DNA of 64,000 nucleotides. It comes from Allium sativum. Lineage: Eukaryota; Streptophyta; Magnoliopsida; Asparagales; Amaryllidaceae. Shown piece by piece: positions 44,473-58,000 of the stretch. The position numbers and the translations under genes are program-made. Under the pieces are notes generated by a model that saw only the letters and a program-made list of their open reading frames with translations, was not told where the DNA came from and did not search any database. The DNA lies in the NCBI GenBank assembly GCA_030737875.1, contig CM060911.1:93826599-93890598 (forward strand), read 5' to 3'. Numbering within the stretch: position 1 is the stretch's first letter; each line of letters begins with the position of its first letter.

Positions 44473-44576
44473 GTAAACGGCTATTTCTATTTTAAGTGAT
44501 TACAACACTTTAAAGCACTACGGATTTTGATTTCATGATAAAAAACATATCCTTTTGCTATGTTGTCGAAATCCAG
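44473..44576 (+). other. Predicted leader intron 1 of element D (104 nt)
   Basis: The donor TAAGAAG|GTAAAC and acceptor GAAATCCAG are separated by a T-rich stretch. The following 101-nt segment ends at CCCAAT|GTGAGA (GT at 44678). A second intron from 44678 to the acceptor CTATTTGCAG (ending 47983) would bring the leader to 10 nt before the gag ATG at 47994. Confidence 0.45.
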
Positions 44577-44924
44577 TGAAACAAGAGACAGTGGACTCAT
44601 GTGGACGTCCTCTACATTTAGAATAGACTGGATATTTTTCTGAGCTTCCTACAATTTTTGGAGGAGTGGAACCCAATGTGAGATTTCTAAATTATAAACG
44701 ATATGGAATGGCGATGTATAAATTATACGGTCGATGTATGAGTTATATAAGCATTGTACACCTCATGCATAAGCGTTGTATAAGTTGTATGTGTGATGAA
44801 TAAGTTATATATGCGTTGTAAAAATCATATATGCGTTGAATGGAATTGAAATAATATTGAAATGGAATCGAAATATATTTATATATGTATATCTATATCT
44901 ATATATATATATATACACTCCCCC

Positions 44925-45190
44925 CGTCCACAGATCATGGACGATATATATTGGTTGTGATTGTTTGGGTTTGGTTGATGTGAAATTTGGTTGATAAATA
45001 TGAATGGTTGATACGATTGATTGTGGTTGAAATTCCAATAGGATTAGTTTATGGGAAAACTCGTCTACGTACGAACTAGATATTGAAATCCCCATTGTCA
45101 AAAGCTGTGAGGCTTTAAGGTAGAGCGAGGAGCCGTACTCGGGACGGTGCCGGTTTTAACTACCCTGCCGTTATGCTACCGAAATTTTCT
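44925..45190 (+). other. Hairpin and conserved box in D LTR
   Basis: CGTCCA/TGGACG (44925-44943) is followed by the conserved 'ggtagagcgaggagccgta' box (about 45118-45137) and ctaccctgccgttatgct. Both are counterparts of the A elements at 3236-3254 and 3444-3550. Confidence 0.6.
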
Positions 45191-47128
45191 GAAATATTCA
45201 TATGTTTGATTAATATGCATGTGTTGAAATATATTCATGTAATGGAAAAATATTCATTTTTGAAATAAATTGTTTGAACGATAAAACTAACATTTTTATT
45301 GAATGTGTGAAATAAATTGTTTGAATGATAAAAATAACATTTTTATTGAATGTGTGAAATAAAATGATTTGAATGATAAAAATAACATTTTTATTGTATA
45401 TATGAAGTGTTAAAAATAGTTAAGTGTTGAAATTAATATTTGTTGGATAAAAATATTATTTTTATCATATATATGAAATGAAATGGTTTGGAAATCGAAG
45501 AACGGATTATATATATATAATTAAAATAAATCGAATAACGAAGCTGCAGTTCGTATTTTGAAACCGTGATTTCAAACGATTATTGCGGGAGATCCGGCCG
45601 TCGAATTTTCCCGAAACCGTTGGGTTCGCTTTGGAAATAACTTTCCAACGATACCAACTTAGCAAAGATCCAATGGTTAGATTGTCTGGAATGTTTAATC
45701 CAAACCTGAATGAAAACAACGCCAGAATGGATTATACATATATAATTAAAACATATCGAATAACGACGCTGCACTTCGTATTTTGAAATCGTAACTTCAA
45801 ACGACTATACCGGGAGATTCGACCGTCGGATTTTTCCCAAAACTGGAACCGTTGGATTCCTTTTGAAAATATCTTTCCAATGATATAAAATCTGTAAAGA
45901 TCCAACGGTTAGATTTTCAGATATGTGTAAATCAAATCTGAAGAAAAACGGCGCCATGACCGCGTTATGGCCTGAAGCATCATTTGAATAAATTGGCTAT
46001 TTTTAAATAAAAAAATAGCGATAAATCGTTATAAAATATTATAAATGATACGAAATGAAAATAAACTGAATTTACCCGGTTATTGGACATTTGATGGTTG
46101 AATGTGTTTGACGTGAAAAATTACATTAATGAACTGAATTATGGATGTCAAATAATTTAACCATGAAAATGAATTGATTTGAAATTCTACATATACGTGA
46201 ATTATTTGAAAAGGCCGAGTTAAATCTCATTTCAAATAATTGATCGACGATTAGAAGTCGAAGATATGAAGACGGTGCAAGACCGATGATCTTCACATCG
46301 AATGGATGGCTACTAATGCCATTGATGGGAGTTGTTGCCCTGAAGGGGTTACATTGGTGGTTGTCCAGACGTACTTGTTGATCGTTCGGATGTGCAAGGG
46401 CCTCTCTTATGTATTGGACATACGGGAGAGGAATAAGATGCCTTTGGTTTCGTTCAGACCCAGAACGGACTTGTAAATGGATGTGTGTCAAACATTGTAT
46501 ATTGACAATGTGGCATGCAGAGATGCTGTGATCAAAGCTTTTTTTGAAAAGAAGAGCTTTGTGGTTGATGATCAAAGCAGGGATTTAAGTAGCTAACTTT
46601 GTGTTTAGCGTTGATTCGCGAGCCTCACACCCCGGTATGAGCCAGAAACGGAAGAGGACATTAGGGAGGACCTGCATTTCTTTCTAGCTAGGAGTGGTGC
46701 TTTGGGTTTTACACGCCCGGGCATTTTACTTATGTGGATGATGGATAGCGAGGCGCCTTTCGGTCTCTTCAGAGCCGATGGTTTGGTCGGGATATGACCA
46801 GTTTATGCCCTATAGGACGGGGAAACACAGTGTTCGGGCATTTTAATCCACTTCGTGTGGACCGACCCTGACGATCCAAGGCTTGCCTGAGGCTCGGGCT
46901 AGACAGTCTCGAAGCGGTAAGGACGATCCCTTGCCTTGGTTCATGACGGAAATCCATTTCCAAATACGACATCGTACGGTTTTGATTGTAAACCTATATA
47001 TGGCGACATGATATATGGTACCCATGTCGTCTATGATTGATACTTATGATTGAAATTGTTTTTGAAACATATAAACACTAGTAATAGTATCAAATGCTTT
47101 TGTTTTATTCGTATCAAGCATATTTTGT

Positions 47129-47198
47129 CCATTATAAGGTAAAACTCTATCCTCCGGTTTGCGTTGCATTGTGTGATGGGAACCGAGTCTTATTATGG
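47129..47198 (+). other. Stem-loop in D LTR
   Basis: CCATTATAAG and CTTATTATGG pair with one internal T-T mismatch. The inner ACTC/GAGT pair is kept, and so is the cgttgcattgtgtgatggga loop segment. Confidence 0.6.
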
Positions 47199-47746
47199 CT
47201 TCATTTTTGTTAAAAAAAAGCATTACGATGTTTAAATGATTTACGTGTTTTAAAGCACTGGCAATCCAATGGAGTAAACCTGTTCTGTGTTAGCGGCGTG
47301 GTCCTGTGATTGGTCTTATTGTAAAATATGTTAAGTTGATTTCTCATACCAGTCCCATGACTGACTCGTAGTTTGTTTCACTTGCAAACTCGGGTGCCCC
47401 TATTTCTACATGGGCAACCTTGTATTTAGGTTTTGAGCAAGCTCTTTTTGGATAGCTATGGAGCTGAAGATGGATTCTATCATTTCTTTCTTTTTATGTA
47501 GTTCATCTCCTGTTGTACATATTATGTTTTGATTCTGCTGTAGACATTTTATGTAAAGATGAACTGTATTTTGTACTAAGTATGATCCTGTATACTATGT
47601 AACTCTGATGATTGTTATTTCCAGTATATTTTGTTGTACATTATCTGGTGTATTTATATATTTCTGTTCTGTTGTTATTTGTTTATGTGTTATATTCCAA
47701 AGATTACCCTTGCCACCGGGGAACGGGGTTTGGGGTCGTCACAGCG

Positions 47747-47758
47747 TGGTATCGGAGC
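47747..47758 (+). other. Primer binding site of element D
   Basis: TGGTATCGGAGC has one substitution (A to G) relative to the usual initiator-tRNA site seen in A and B. Confidence 0.88.
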
Positions 47759-47993
47759 TTTCGTTAAGCTTAGTTCTAGAATATAACATATTAACGAACT
47801 CGTCAGAAATAGAGCCAGTGGTGTTCTAAGACGAATAACTCATTTTAGATAGGATTAGTAATATCCTAGAATGAGTGTAACAGAATGAAATACACCCCAA
47901 TAGATGCATATATATTTAAATATATGTCTCTATGCTTTAAAATACCTTCTCTGTTGACCTGACACTTTGTCTGCTATTTGCAGACATAGTAAA

Positions 47994-50463
47994 ATGAGTG
48001 GAAGAAGCAGAAGAAATAATCCTATGGTTCAACAACCTAATGAGCCAGTTGTGCTTCCACGGCCAGGATCAGAGATAGAAGCTCTATTAAAGAGGTATCG
48101 AAATCTGGGTGGAGTACCGTTCTCGGGCAATGAGTTCATTATTCAAACTCAGGCTCGGATGCGTTCTGGTGAGAGAATATTTGAAGGTTTCAAGCGGAGA
48201 GATGATCAGAAAATATTACTGGCATCTTGGGCACTCAAAGACGAAGTTTTAATCTGGTGGGAAACCGTTATTAAAGATAATCCAAAAGGTAATATTACCT
48301 GGGATAGATTCAAAGAAATTTTCAATGAAAGGTTTATTCCTCCAGAAGCAAATGAGCAGTTAGGTGATGAATTCTACTATCTGATACAAGGAGATATGAC
48401 CATTCCGGAATATCATAAGAAATTCAATGAACTTTCTCGTTTTGCCCCACATCTAATTCAAGATTCTAAGAAGAAGAATCTGAGGTTTATTAATGTGCTC
48501 CAAAGAAAGTACCAAAGTAATGCAATTGCACATGTGCAATAATCTTTTTCTGAAATGATATATATGGCTTACCAGTATGAAGATCTAGATAAGCATGGTC
48601 TTTTGGGCGATGAAGAGGAATGTAGTTCTAGCCACAAAAGGAAATTTGAAATTGATAGCCCGGAGACAAGTACATAGCCTGAGGCAAGTACGACGTCTAG
48701 GATCAGAAAGAAGCCTAGCATCAATAGGAAAAAGGTTAAAGGTAAGGATGAACCAATAACGACTGCCATATGCCTTAACTGCAATCAGAAGGGTCATTTG
48801 TCCAGAAAATGTAAATCTTTGAAAATACGGAGAAAGAATGGATCTAAATCCAAGAACAAGTTTCAAGAGAATAGAAAATGTAATCTTTGCCATCAGGCTG
48901 TTCATATAAAGCGAGACTGCCGGCTATTGAAAGCAACCAAAGAGGTTCATGTAAATGAAGTGGCTAAAACTTCAGGACCCTCAGCTAGTTAGGGAAGGCC
49001 AAATGTTTTAGAAGGCACACTTACTGTAAAAAACATTCCAGTTAAAGTACTGTTTGATACAGGCGCGTCACGAAGCTTTATTGCAAGTAATGCGGTTAAG
49101 AAACTGGATTTGAATTTGAAAAAGCTCAAAACACCCATGACTGGTCCATAATCTGGTTGGGGGTTCCCTCGATCTTAGTTGGATTTGTAGGGTGCCTATT
49201 TCTTTTTCCTATTATCAGTTCCCTACCATAGCGATCGTCATGAATTTTACAGAGTTTGATCTTATTTTGGGATTGGATTGGTTAACCAAATATGAAGCTG
49301 AAGTTAAATGGGCCGATAGAGTCGTAAGGGCGAAGATTAAATCAGGAAATTATATTGCCATTCCATGCGAAGGTCCGAATTCTGACAGAAAAGATTTTTG
49401 GTCAGCTGTGGAGGTTTCTCCTTCTCAAATAGAAAAGATTCCAGTCGTCGCGGAGAATATTTGGGTCGACATTGAAAATATTCCTATTGTCAAGAACTAT
49501 GCGGATGTGTTCGGAGAAGTTGTTAGCTTAGCTCCGTGTAGAGAAATTGATTTCAAAATCTCTTTAATTCTGAATGCAAGGCTAGTAGTTCACTCTATTT
49601 GAAGGATGACCTTGAAGGAAAAGGAAGAGTTAGACAATAAAACTCGACAGCTGGTATGGAAGGGTCTGATCAGACCTAGTTTCTCTGATTGGGGAGCAGC
49701 AGTGGTGTTTGTCCCAAGGTCAGACGGTACTCTCAGACTATGTGTGGATTACCGTGACTTGAATAAGCAGACACTAAAGAATAAATATCCATTGCCTCGA
49801 ATTGATGAATTGTTGGATCGATTGAATAGCACGCAGGTATTTTCACGAATGGACCAATCTACAGGTTTCCATCAACCTCGTATTGCCGAAGAGTGCGTTC
49901 CTTTGACAGCATTCAGAGGTCCAGATTTATTCTACGAGTGGTTAGTAATGCCGTTCAGCTTATGTAACGCTCCAGTTTATTTTTTCGATCTAATGAGTAG
50001 AGTATTCAGAGAAGTATGGAATAAATTTGTACTGGTCTTCATTGATGATATTCTAATCTTCTCTAAGTCAGAGAGCGAGCGTGCAAAACATTTGGAACAA
50101 GTGTTAGAAATTCTTAGAAGGAATGTTTTAAAATCCAAATTTTCCAAATGTATATTCTGGCAAGAAGAAGTAAAGTTTCTTGGCCACGTTGTATCAAAAG
50201 AAGGAATTTCTGTGGATCCCAGTAAGATCGCAGCTATTCAAAATTGGAAACAGCCTACTACTCCCACAGAAGTCTGTAGTTTTCTTGGATAGGCTAGTTA
50301 TTATCGGAAGTTCGTTTAGGATTTTTCGAAGATATCTAGTTCCTTAACAAAGCTTACTAACAAACATTCAAGGTTCAATTGGACTCCAGAATATGAGACA
50401 GCTTTCCAAAAGCTGAAGTTAAGGTTGACAACTGCTCCAGTGTTAACAATTATTGATGGCAAT
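47994..50463 (+). pseudogene. gag-pol: Element D gag-pol, first part (Gag to RNase H start)
   Basis: The ATG at 47994 follows an acceptor-like CTATTTGCAG. Gag core segments (GNITWDRFKEIFNERFIP, GDMTIPEYHKKFNELSRF) align with A. Two zinc knuckles lie at 48771-48812 and 48879-48920, protease DTGA at 49056-49067 and RT FIDD at 50038-50049. Lesions include stops at about 48540, 48675 and 48990, a frameshift between about 49140 and 49190, a TGA at 49600, a TAG at about 50290 and another stop near 50320. The frame is cut at 50463 by solo LTR E, just before the first RNase H Asp region, and resumes at 61866. The gag start is chosen by match to A. Confidence 0.88.
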
Positions 50464-51741
50464 TGTAATAACCCGGAAATCTGGGCCAGTTTAAAATTCT
50501 TATTTTTGGCAATTTTAGCGAATTTTGATTATTTAAAATGAATTATTTTAAATAAAAACGACGAGAAATTTATTTTGAATATAATTCGATGTATATATTC
50601 GTTTGAATCGACGATAGAATATAAATATTTATTTATATTTATAAAAGGAATTGAAAATGGCGCGGTAGTTCGATAATTCGATTTCAAACTTCAAATGGAT
50701 GTGCAGGATTCAAAATAAACCGGATTTTAGTGAAACCAAAAATAATGGAATCTAATTGTGAATATCTTTCCAACGAATCCGAAAAATCAAGATTTCATAG
50801 CGGGAGTCAAAAGTTGTGCCCAGTTGAAATTTCCGAATAGTCGCTATGAAATTCAGGCCCTTAAAAATGGGAATTTTGCAAACGACCTCGGATTTCGACG
50901 AAACCACTTTTGTTGGATCCGTGATGTCAAGTTATTGCTAAGTTTCAATTTTCATAATTTTTCGAATCAATATGTGAGCGTGGCAAAGGAAAACGCGTTT
51001 GACCACTTTCAGTTGATTTTAATCGACTGGAAAATGACCATTTTTCAAATGGTCTCAGAATTCGGCGAAACTAGTTTTGTTAGAACCGTATCATCAATAC
51101 GAAGCTAGAAAATATTTTTCTGGAATTTTTAGAGTTCGTATATGACCCCGGTAAATTGAAATGCGCGTTCAAATTCAATATATGGAGTTATATATTGATT
51201 TTAACGGAAACTGATCGAAACTGTCGAATCAGCTTATGGTACGTATCCCATTGTGTTTGGAATGGGGGTGAAACGCTATGGACGACAGGCGGTGGGTCTT
51301 GTTTCGAGTTCGAAGGAAAAAGTTACTTTATTGAATTAATTAATTAATTAATTAATATATATATTATATATTCCCTAAGGTCAACCCCCTTCCCTCATTT
51401 ATCGTTCAAATCGATTTTAAAGAAAAAAATATCGCCGGAGCCGTGAACCCGCGCCATCCACCACCGTCGCCTCTGGCGCAGGCCCCCCCTCACCTACCCT
51501 TGTCCTCCGCGTCCTCTTCCCCCTCTTCTTCCCGCTCCCCTCCACTGCAGCAGCTCCGTTCTTCCTCCCTCCCCCTTCTTTTCTTCCTCCGATCCGACCT
51601 CCGACCCTGCACCGCGAAGCCCGCCGCCTGCCCTAACCCTCTGACGCCGGCGACCCCCTCCAGTAACCCCCACGGCTCCTCCGACCCCCTCTGCCACGTC
51701 AGCTCCGATTGGAAACCCCCCCTTTTTCTTCAAAAATCAAT

Positions 51742-52330
51742 GTAAGTTCTTTCTTTCTTTCTTTTTCTCTCACTTTGTTTTCTAATGATTTTAAAATGAA
51801 AAGCTTAGGTTTTTAGTAGAAAAAAAAGGTTAGGTTTTATTTGAAGGAAATATAGAAAGATTATATTTTTCTTATGTGAACATTAACAAAAAGATTTGAT
51901 TTTTATATAGGTGAATGAAGCAGAAAGAACGAATTTTTATGATATAGTAAAAATTCGATTTTTATATATTGAATAGTGAAGTAAAAATTCGATTTTTATA
52001 TCCTGAATAGCTAAGTAAAAATTCGATTTTTATATAGTGAATAGCAAAGTAAAAATTCGATTTTTATATATTGAATAGCAAAGTAAAAATTCGATTTTTA
52101 TATATTGAATAGCAAAGTAAAAATTCGATTTTTATATATTGAATAGCAAAGTAAAAATTCGATTTTTATATATTGAATAGCGAAGTAAAAATTCGATTTT
52201 TATATATTGAATAGGGAAGTAAAAATTTGATTTTTATATATGTAGAGAATACGGGCAATGAAAATTAACAAGAGGCAAGAACGGCGAAGATTTCTACAAA
52301 GAAGAGTCGTGGCGTTGGATTAGCTATTCT
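51742..52330 (+). other. Predicted intron 1 and exon 2 of LTR E
   Basis: The donor ATCAAT|GTAAGTTC (GT at 51742) is very strong and is followed by a T-rich tract. A likely acceptor is TATATATGTAG (AG at 52244-52245). The exon-like segment 52246-52330 ends at TATTCT|GTGAGAAT. At about 504 nt the intron is five times longer than in A, C and D because the 34-bp array lies inside it. Confidence 0.4.
51940..52240 (+). repeat. 34-bp tandem array in LTR E
   Basis: About eight to nine units built on gtaaaaattcgatttttata plus 'tattgaatagcaaa', with unit starts at 51981, 52015, 52049 and onward every 34 bp. The central units are nearly identical, suggesting recent expansion. Confidence 0.92.
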
Positions 52331-53115
52331 GTGAGAATTTCTCACTTTTTAATTTAATTTTTCTAGTTATAAATATATATACTAGGATGCAGACGGTGTT
52401 TAGTAGCACCCGACACCCGTTGTCCACAGACCATGGATGACTTGTATGCTTATTTGTTTGATTTTGATGTGTAGTTGACTGTGTGATGTGATGTGAAATG
52501 AAATAAAATATTTATATAGTTGAAATAAAATATTTTATAGTGGAAAATATTTTATAGTTAAAAATAGAATTTTTTAACGTGTATATGAAATGAAATAAAT
52601 ATTTATAAACAAATCGGAGATTTGTTTATATACACTGATTTGATTGATATTGATTGGGACGATAAATTTTACACATCGCCCAACTGCACAAATAAAATCT
52701 ATGTTTGATTCTTTGAAAACCCCACACGGGTATTGGGATGATATATGACATACACTAATCCCAATAATTAGTTGTATGTCGATCGATTGATTGACAGACT
52801 GTTATAAGCGTTAAATAATTATATTTGATGCTTATACAGTGTAGAGTGCACTTTGGATGATGGTTGATTATTCATCGTTGTTATAGTATACATGTGTCGT
52901 AGAAAATCCATAGAAATAAAATCTATGGTAATTGATTGGGCTTCATTCCAGTTTTGAATAGAAATATTTGAAATAGAATATTTGAAAATAGAAATATATA
53001 AAGCCGTGTTGATTAGATTGATGCCATTTTGACGTGAACGGTATTTATATCGATTTTGTTCATTTTATAATGAATATCGAAAGTGATTTCAAAATCTGAT
53101 ATTTTGAAAAGAATT

Positions 53116-53240
53116 AGAATTCGAATTGAAAGTGAATAGAAATGAATTCGAATTGAAAGTGAATAGAAATGAATTCGAATTGAAAGTGAATAGAAATGAA
53201 TTCGAATTGAAAGTGAATAGAAATGAATTCGAATTGAAAT
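53116..53240 (+). repeat. 27-bp tandem array in LTR E
   Basis: Four near-identical copies of a unit starting gaattcgaattgaaagtg (27 bp). The unit length is a multiple of three, so the minus strand reads as a 9-residue Asn/Ser/Phe repeat, which I regard as accidental. Confidence 0.92.
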
Positions 53241-55048
53241 TGAATTGAAAACGAACTGAAATTGAATTATAAATCAATTTGAATTGAAATCGATTAGAAA
53301 TGAATTTAAAACGAATTTATATTGGAATATTCAATTATGATTTGAAATTGAATATGAAGTTGAAACCGTTTTGAAAATGAATTTATAACGATTTATAAAG
53401 AACGTTTTAAATTGAAATCGACGAAGTATATATTATATATATAATATAATGGCCTGAATAGAATGCGCCGCGCCGCAGCAGTTCGCGAATTTCGACCATT
53501 GACTTCGAACGAATATTGCGGGAGATCCGACCGTCGGATTCTCCTAAAACCGGAACCGTTGGGTTTGTATCGAAAAGAGCTTTCTAATGAATATTAGAAA
53601 TTTGAAATCTAACGGTTGGATTTGGAATTATGTCCAAATCAAGTTTGAAAAAGGTCGCTGTAAGTGCAGTTCGATGGCCGTTGATGGAAATCGACTGTAC
53701 GGGCCTTGATAAAATTATTAAAAATAGTAATAATTTGTGTAAAATCATAAGAAATGATTTGTGAAGAATTGGGATGAAAAACTCCATATTTTAAAAGATA
53801 AAAATAGTTTTTTATCGAAATGAACTAGTTTTGAACTAGAATTATAATTCTATTTATTTGTAAATAAATAAATTGAATTTGAAAATGGTTTTGAAAATAA
53901 CCAGAACTTCCAATAATTGCATTGGAATGGATTTGAATCGAAATTGACTTCGGAATATTTCGATGTTGGATTTCGTGATGATACAGATATCATTATGGGA
54001 ATTTGAAGGATATAGATATATACATCGTTATTTCCAATACGATATTTGTTGGTCGTAGAATTTAATATTGAATATAAGCCGATATATTTTCTATTCAGAG
54101 CCTTGTATTTAATATCAAATGTGATTTGGGTTTGTCGTGAATGGTGTCTTCATTAACACTGTTCTTAAACCCAGTTGAGAAAAGATTAAATCTTTTTATT
54201 TGGATTTAATGAAGTGTATCAATTAAATAATATTCAATTGGAATTGAATTGGTATTGATTTTTGGGTTTATCGTGAACAGTGTTTTAAAGAACACTTGTT
54301 CTTTAACCTGATAATTAATGGAATGTGAGTTTGGGTTTATCGGGAACCGTGTTTTAAATGACACTGATTCTTTAACCCAGTTAAAGATTAAAACTAAGTG
54401 GAGTTTTAATGAATATTTAATTAGATTGAAAAGATCGAGAATGGAGTATCACCAGTTTTGCTCCTGGCGATAGTTAAATCTTTAATTAGATTTGAGCGTG
54501 AAATGGTAATTGAATTTACCGATGACACCGTGGTGTTAGATATGAAGTATTACCAGTTTTACTTCATGGGATAAATAGGTTGGGATTGGGAAATAAAATA
54601 AATAATTACTTCAGTGTGGTTCGCAATCCCGACTAGTTTGAATTGATATTCAAAGGAGATTAAAGAATAAATTTAAAGAATTTATCTTTGATAAAATTAA
54701 TGGGAACCTTTCCCAAAGTATAAGAATATTTGAATAAAAGAATATTCTGAATTGGAATGAGGCGTATGTCGTGTTTGTGTAACACTTGTTTATTATATAC
54801 GCGAGTTATTCAGAAAGACCGGGTTTATCCCATTCTGAATAACTGATTCGACGTGGTGTCGAAGATGAAGACGGTGGTTGAAGACCGTAGGTATTCACGT
54901 CGTTTGGGTAATTACTGATGATCTTGATTGGGCTGTACACCCAAGAAGATGGAAATAGTTGGTGATCGTCTAGACGTACTTGGAGATCGATGGATATGCG
55001 GGGTACTAGGTGCCTCCGGTTTCGTTCAGACCCAGAACGGACTTGTAA

Positions 55049-58000
55049 TGTGACGATCCCAAAACCCCGTGACACGGTGTTAAGGATAATCATTGGAATA
55101 TAACACATTAATCATCATTAGCAGATCACAGATAATAGCATAAACAGAAAATAGAATAATTTACACACATATGACAGCGGAATCATATAGATATCATCAC
55201 ATCAGAGAAGCACAATTCAGGATACAACTTAGTGCATAATGATACATAATCAGTCACCATCGCCTGAGGCGGAATCATACATGAAGAGTACACAAAAGGA
55301 ATATCAGTCTACATCGCCAGTGGCGGAATCATAATATAGATACAATAATGGCGGAGAAAATCCAAGTCAGCACAGTGTAGTCAAGCCTCGCCATGAGCCA
55401 AAAGGTGCGTCAGAAACCTGTAACTAGGCTGCCCGTGTGAAAATGAGGGCACCCGAGTTTGCAAGGTGAAACAAACTACGAGTCAGTCATGGGACTGGTA
55501 TGAGAAATCTATTCAACTTATTAACAACAATAATAAGGCAAATCAAAGGACCACGCCACTTTCGCGGAACGGGTTTACTCCAATGAGTGCTAGTGCATGA
55601 AATAAAGTAAATGATTAAATCAACGCAATGCTTTTTATAAAATGAAGCCATTATAAGACTCAGGTCCCATCACACAATGCAACGCAAGCCGGAGGATAGA
55701 GTTTTCCCTTATAATGGCCAAAGATGCTTCATACGAATAAAACAAAAGTGTTTGATATTATTACTAGTGCATATATGTTTCAAAAGCAATTCAATCATAA
55801 ATATCAATCCTAGGCGGCATAGCTACCATCTACTATGTCGCCATACTAGTAATACAATCACGTCCGCATATTTCGTATTGGAAATTGGATTCCTTCATGA
55901 GTCGAGGCAAGGGGCAAGCTCCTCTCCGTTCGAGACACTCTAGCGAATGCCTCGGGACCGCACACAGCAATCCCCTGGATCCTCCAAGGCCGGTCCTCTC
56001 TTACTTTTGAGGATTAGTTATTCCTGAACATACGTTTCCCGGTCCTTACAGACCTATAATCAAGGCGCCTCGTATTCCAACAACCACACAGGTGAAAAGT
56101 AGATATAAATGTCAGGGCTGGGAGGTCACTGACACCACCATAGCTAGAAAGAAACGTCATGCACTCCTTGGGTCCTTCTCCCGTTTTTGACTCATACCGG
56201 GGTGTGAGGCTCGCGAATTCACGTTATACACAAAGCTACGTCACACAGACCATGCTTTGATCACCCACCACAAGACTTTGCTTTGCAACAGAAGCCTTGA
56301 TCATATGCCACTTAGGCGTGCCACACCGGCAATCCACCCCATGCGACTGATTTCTGTCAATACATAACCTCTGAGCTCGTATGTCTCAGAGAAGGGCGTT
56401 AAGCAAGAGAATAAATTCTCCGCCGCCAAACAGATATATATATATATTAGAGATCAATCAACACAGAACGAAATCCAATGTCAGACACACAGTCCATTTA
56501 CAAGTCCGTTCTGGGTCTGAACGAAACCGGAGGCACCAATTCCTCGCATATCCGTACAGTCAACAGTATGTTTGGACGGCTACTACTTCAATTCCTTCAT
56601 GGTAGCTACTCCAGTCACGAGTATCAGTAGCGCCCATCCATCCAATGTGGAGATCGTCGGTCTTCAACCGTCTTCGTCTCTTCGACTTCTCAACGTCGAT
56701 CGATTATTTGAAATGAGATAAACTCGGCCTTTTCAAATAACCCACGTATATTTAGATTTTCAAATCAATCAATCACATGGTTGGACTATTCAACTATCAC
56801 ATTTCAGTTATTTAGTTATAATTTTCATGTCAAATACATTCAACCATCACATATCAAGCAAACACAACAAAATTGGTTTATTTCTACTCTATATCGTCAA
56901 TAGTATTTTATAACGATATATCGCCATTTTTATTTAATTAAAAACGGCCATATTTAATTAAATGACGTTTCAGGTCGTGTCGATGCACTGGCGCTGCTTT
57001 CCACTAATATGGTTTTACACATATATGAAAATCTAACCGTTGGATCCTCACAAATTTTACATCATTAGGAAGGTCATTTAAAAACGAATCCAACGGTTTC
57101 AGTTTTGGGAAAATCCGACGGTCGGATTTTCCACATCAACCATTTGAAGTTACGATTTCAATTTACGAACTGCAGCGTCGTTATTCGATTTAATTTAATT
57201 ATATTTATATATATATATAAATATAATCGTTTCTGGCGCTATTTTTCTTCAGTTTTGAATCAAACATTCCAGACAATCCAACCGTCGGATCCTCACAAAG
57301 TTGGTGCCGTTGGAAAGATATTTCCTAGGCGAACCCAACGGTTGAGGTTTCGGGAAAATCCAATGGTCGGATCTTCCGCACTAGTTGTTTGAAATCACGG
57401 TTTCAAAATATGAACTGCACGGCCACGTTTCGTTTTAACTCTATTTATATTTATATATTTATATAAATATAGTTCACTCAAAAATTCCTATATCGTTTCC
57501 ACTTTAATTATTTCACTAACGCCTTTAATTTTTGGAAAATTTCGCCATAACCTCCTTTGTACGGGAGGGTCTGGGAAAATTCCCAAATAGCCACACGGGC
57601 GTCTCATATCAAAAAGAAAAAAGAAAAAGCCAAGCGGCTAGCCAACAGGCTCATAAAATCATCACCCAAACAAAGCGGTAAATGTGTACCTATTTGTCGG
57701 GCACAAAATTCTATTTCTCTTCTCTAGCCCCTTTTGCTTTGACCTGTTCAATAGATATGCATGTACATATATACCATTTCTAACATTTATCATTTTCCAT
57801 TCAATTTCATATTTGATTTGCTTTGGTTTAAAAACACCATTCATTCTAATGTTGCATGCATAGGCTAAAATCATATCATTAGCTAGTTAATGTATATTTC
57901 AACTCATGCACGTTTATTTGAACAAGTGGCTATTTTTAACAATTTACATTTCAAAGATGATGATTTTGGCGAACTAAAATAGATTTCAACACATGACTAT

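Larger units (their letters stand above)
43228..47743 (+). repeat. Element D 5' LTR (4516 bp)
   Basis: The ends are TGTAACAACCTAG...GGGGTCGTCACA, with the primer site three bases further. It has the same order of parts as A: U3 modules, promoter box (about 44005), leader, intron 1, exon, conserved box (45090-45190), three units of an 'aacatttttattgaatgtgt' repeat (45280-45400), then the conserved block with the stem-loop. A 149-codon minus-strand open frame at 46126-46575 lies in this conserved block and is not kept elsewhere. Confidence 0.9.
50464..55048 (+). repeat. Solo LTR E, left part
   Basis: It begins TGTAATAACCCGG after the duplication GCAAT (50459-50463) and continues until reversed LTR F. 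It has U3 modules (50720-51110), a promoter-box counterpart (about 51280), a TA-rich segment (51330-51372) and a very GC/Pro-Ser-codon-rich leader (51432-51741). An intron-like segment, two tandem arrays and AT-rich DNA follow, then the start of the conserved block (54870-55043). With the right part it totals about 5987 bp. Open frames on both strands of the GC-rich leader are compositional artefacts. Confidence 0.92.

Noticed and set aside
46126..46575. 149-codon minus-strand open frame in the D LTR
   Set aside because: It lies in the conserved non-coding block, and the same block in A, C, E and F does not maintain this frame.
51443..51745. Open frames on both strands (Pro/Ser-rich on plus, Gly/Glu-rich on minus) in LTR E
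   Set aside because: They follow from the CT-rich composition of the LTR leader. No homologous frame exists in the other LTRs and no domain is visible.
51940..52240. CRISPR-like regular spacing in the 34-bp array
   Set aside because: The units are contiguous tandem repeats without unique spacers, in a plant nuclear retrotransposon LTR.
53089..53277. Nine-residue repeat protein on the minus strand of LTR E
   Set aside because: It is a by-product of a 27-bp tandem repeat inside an LTR, with no start context or relatives.
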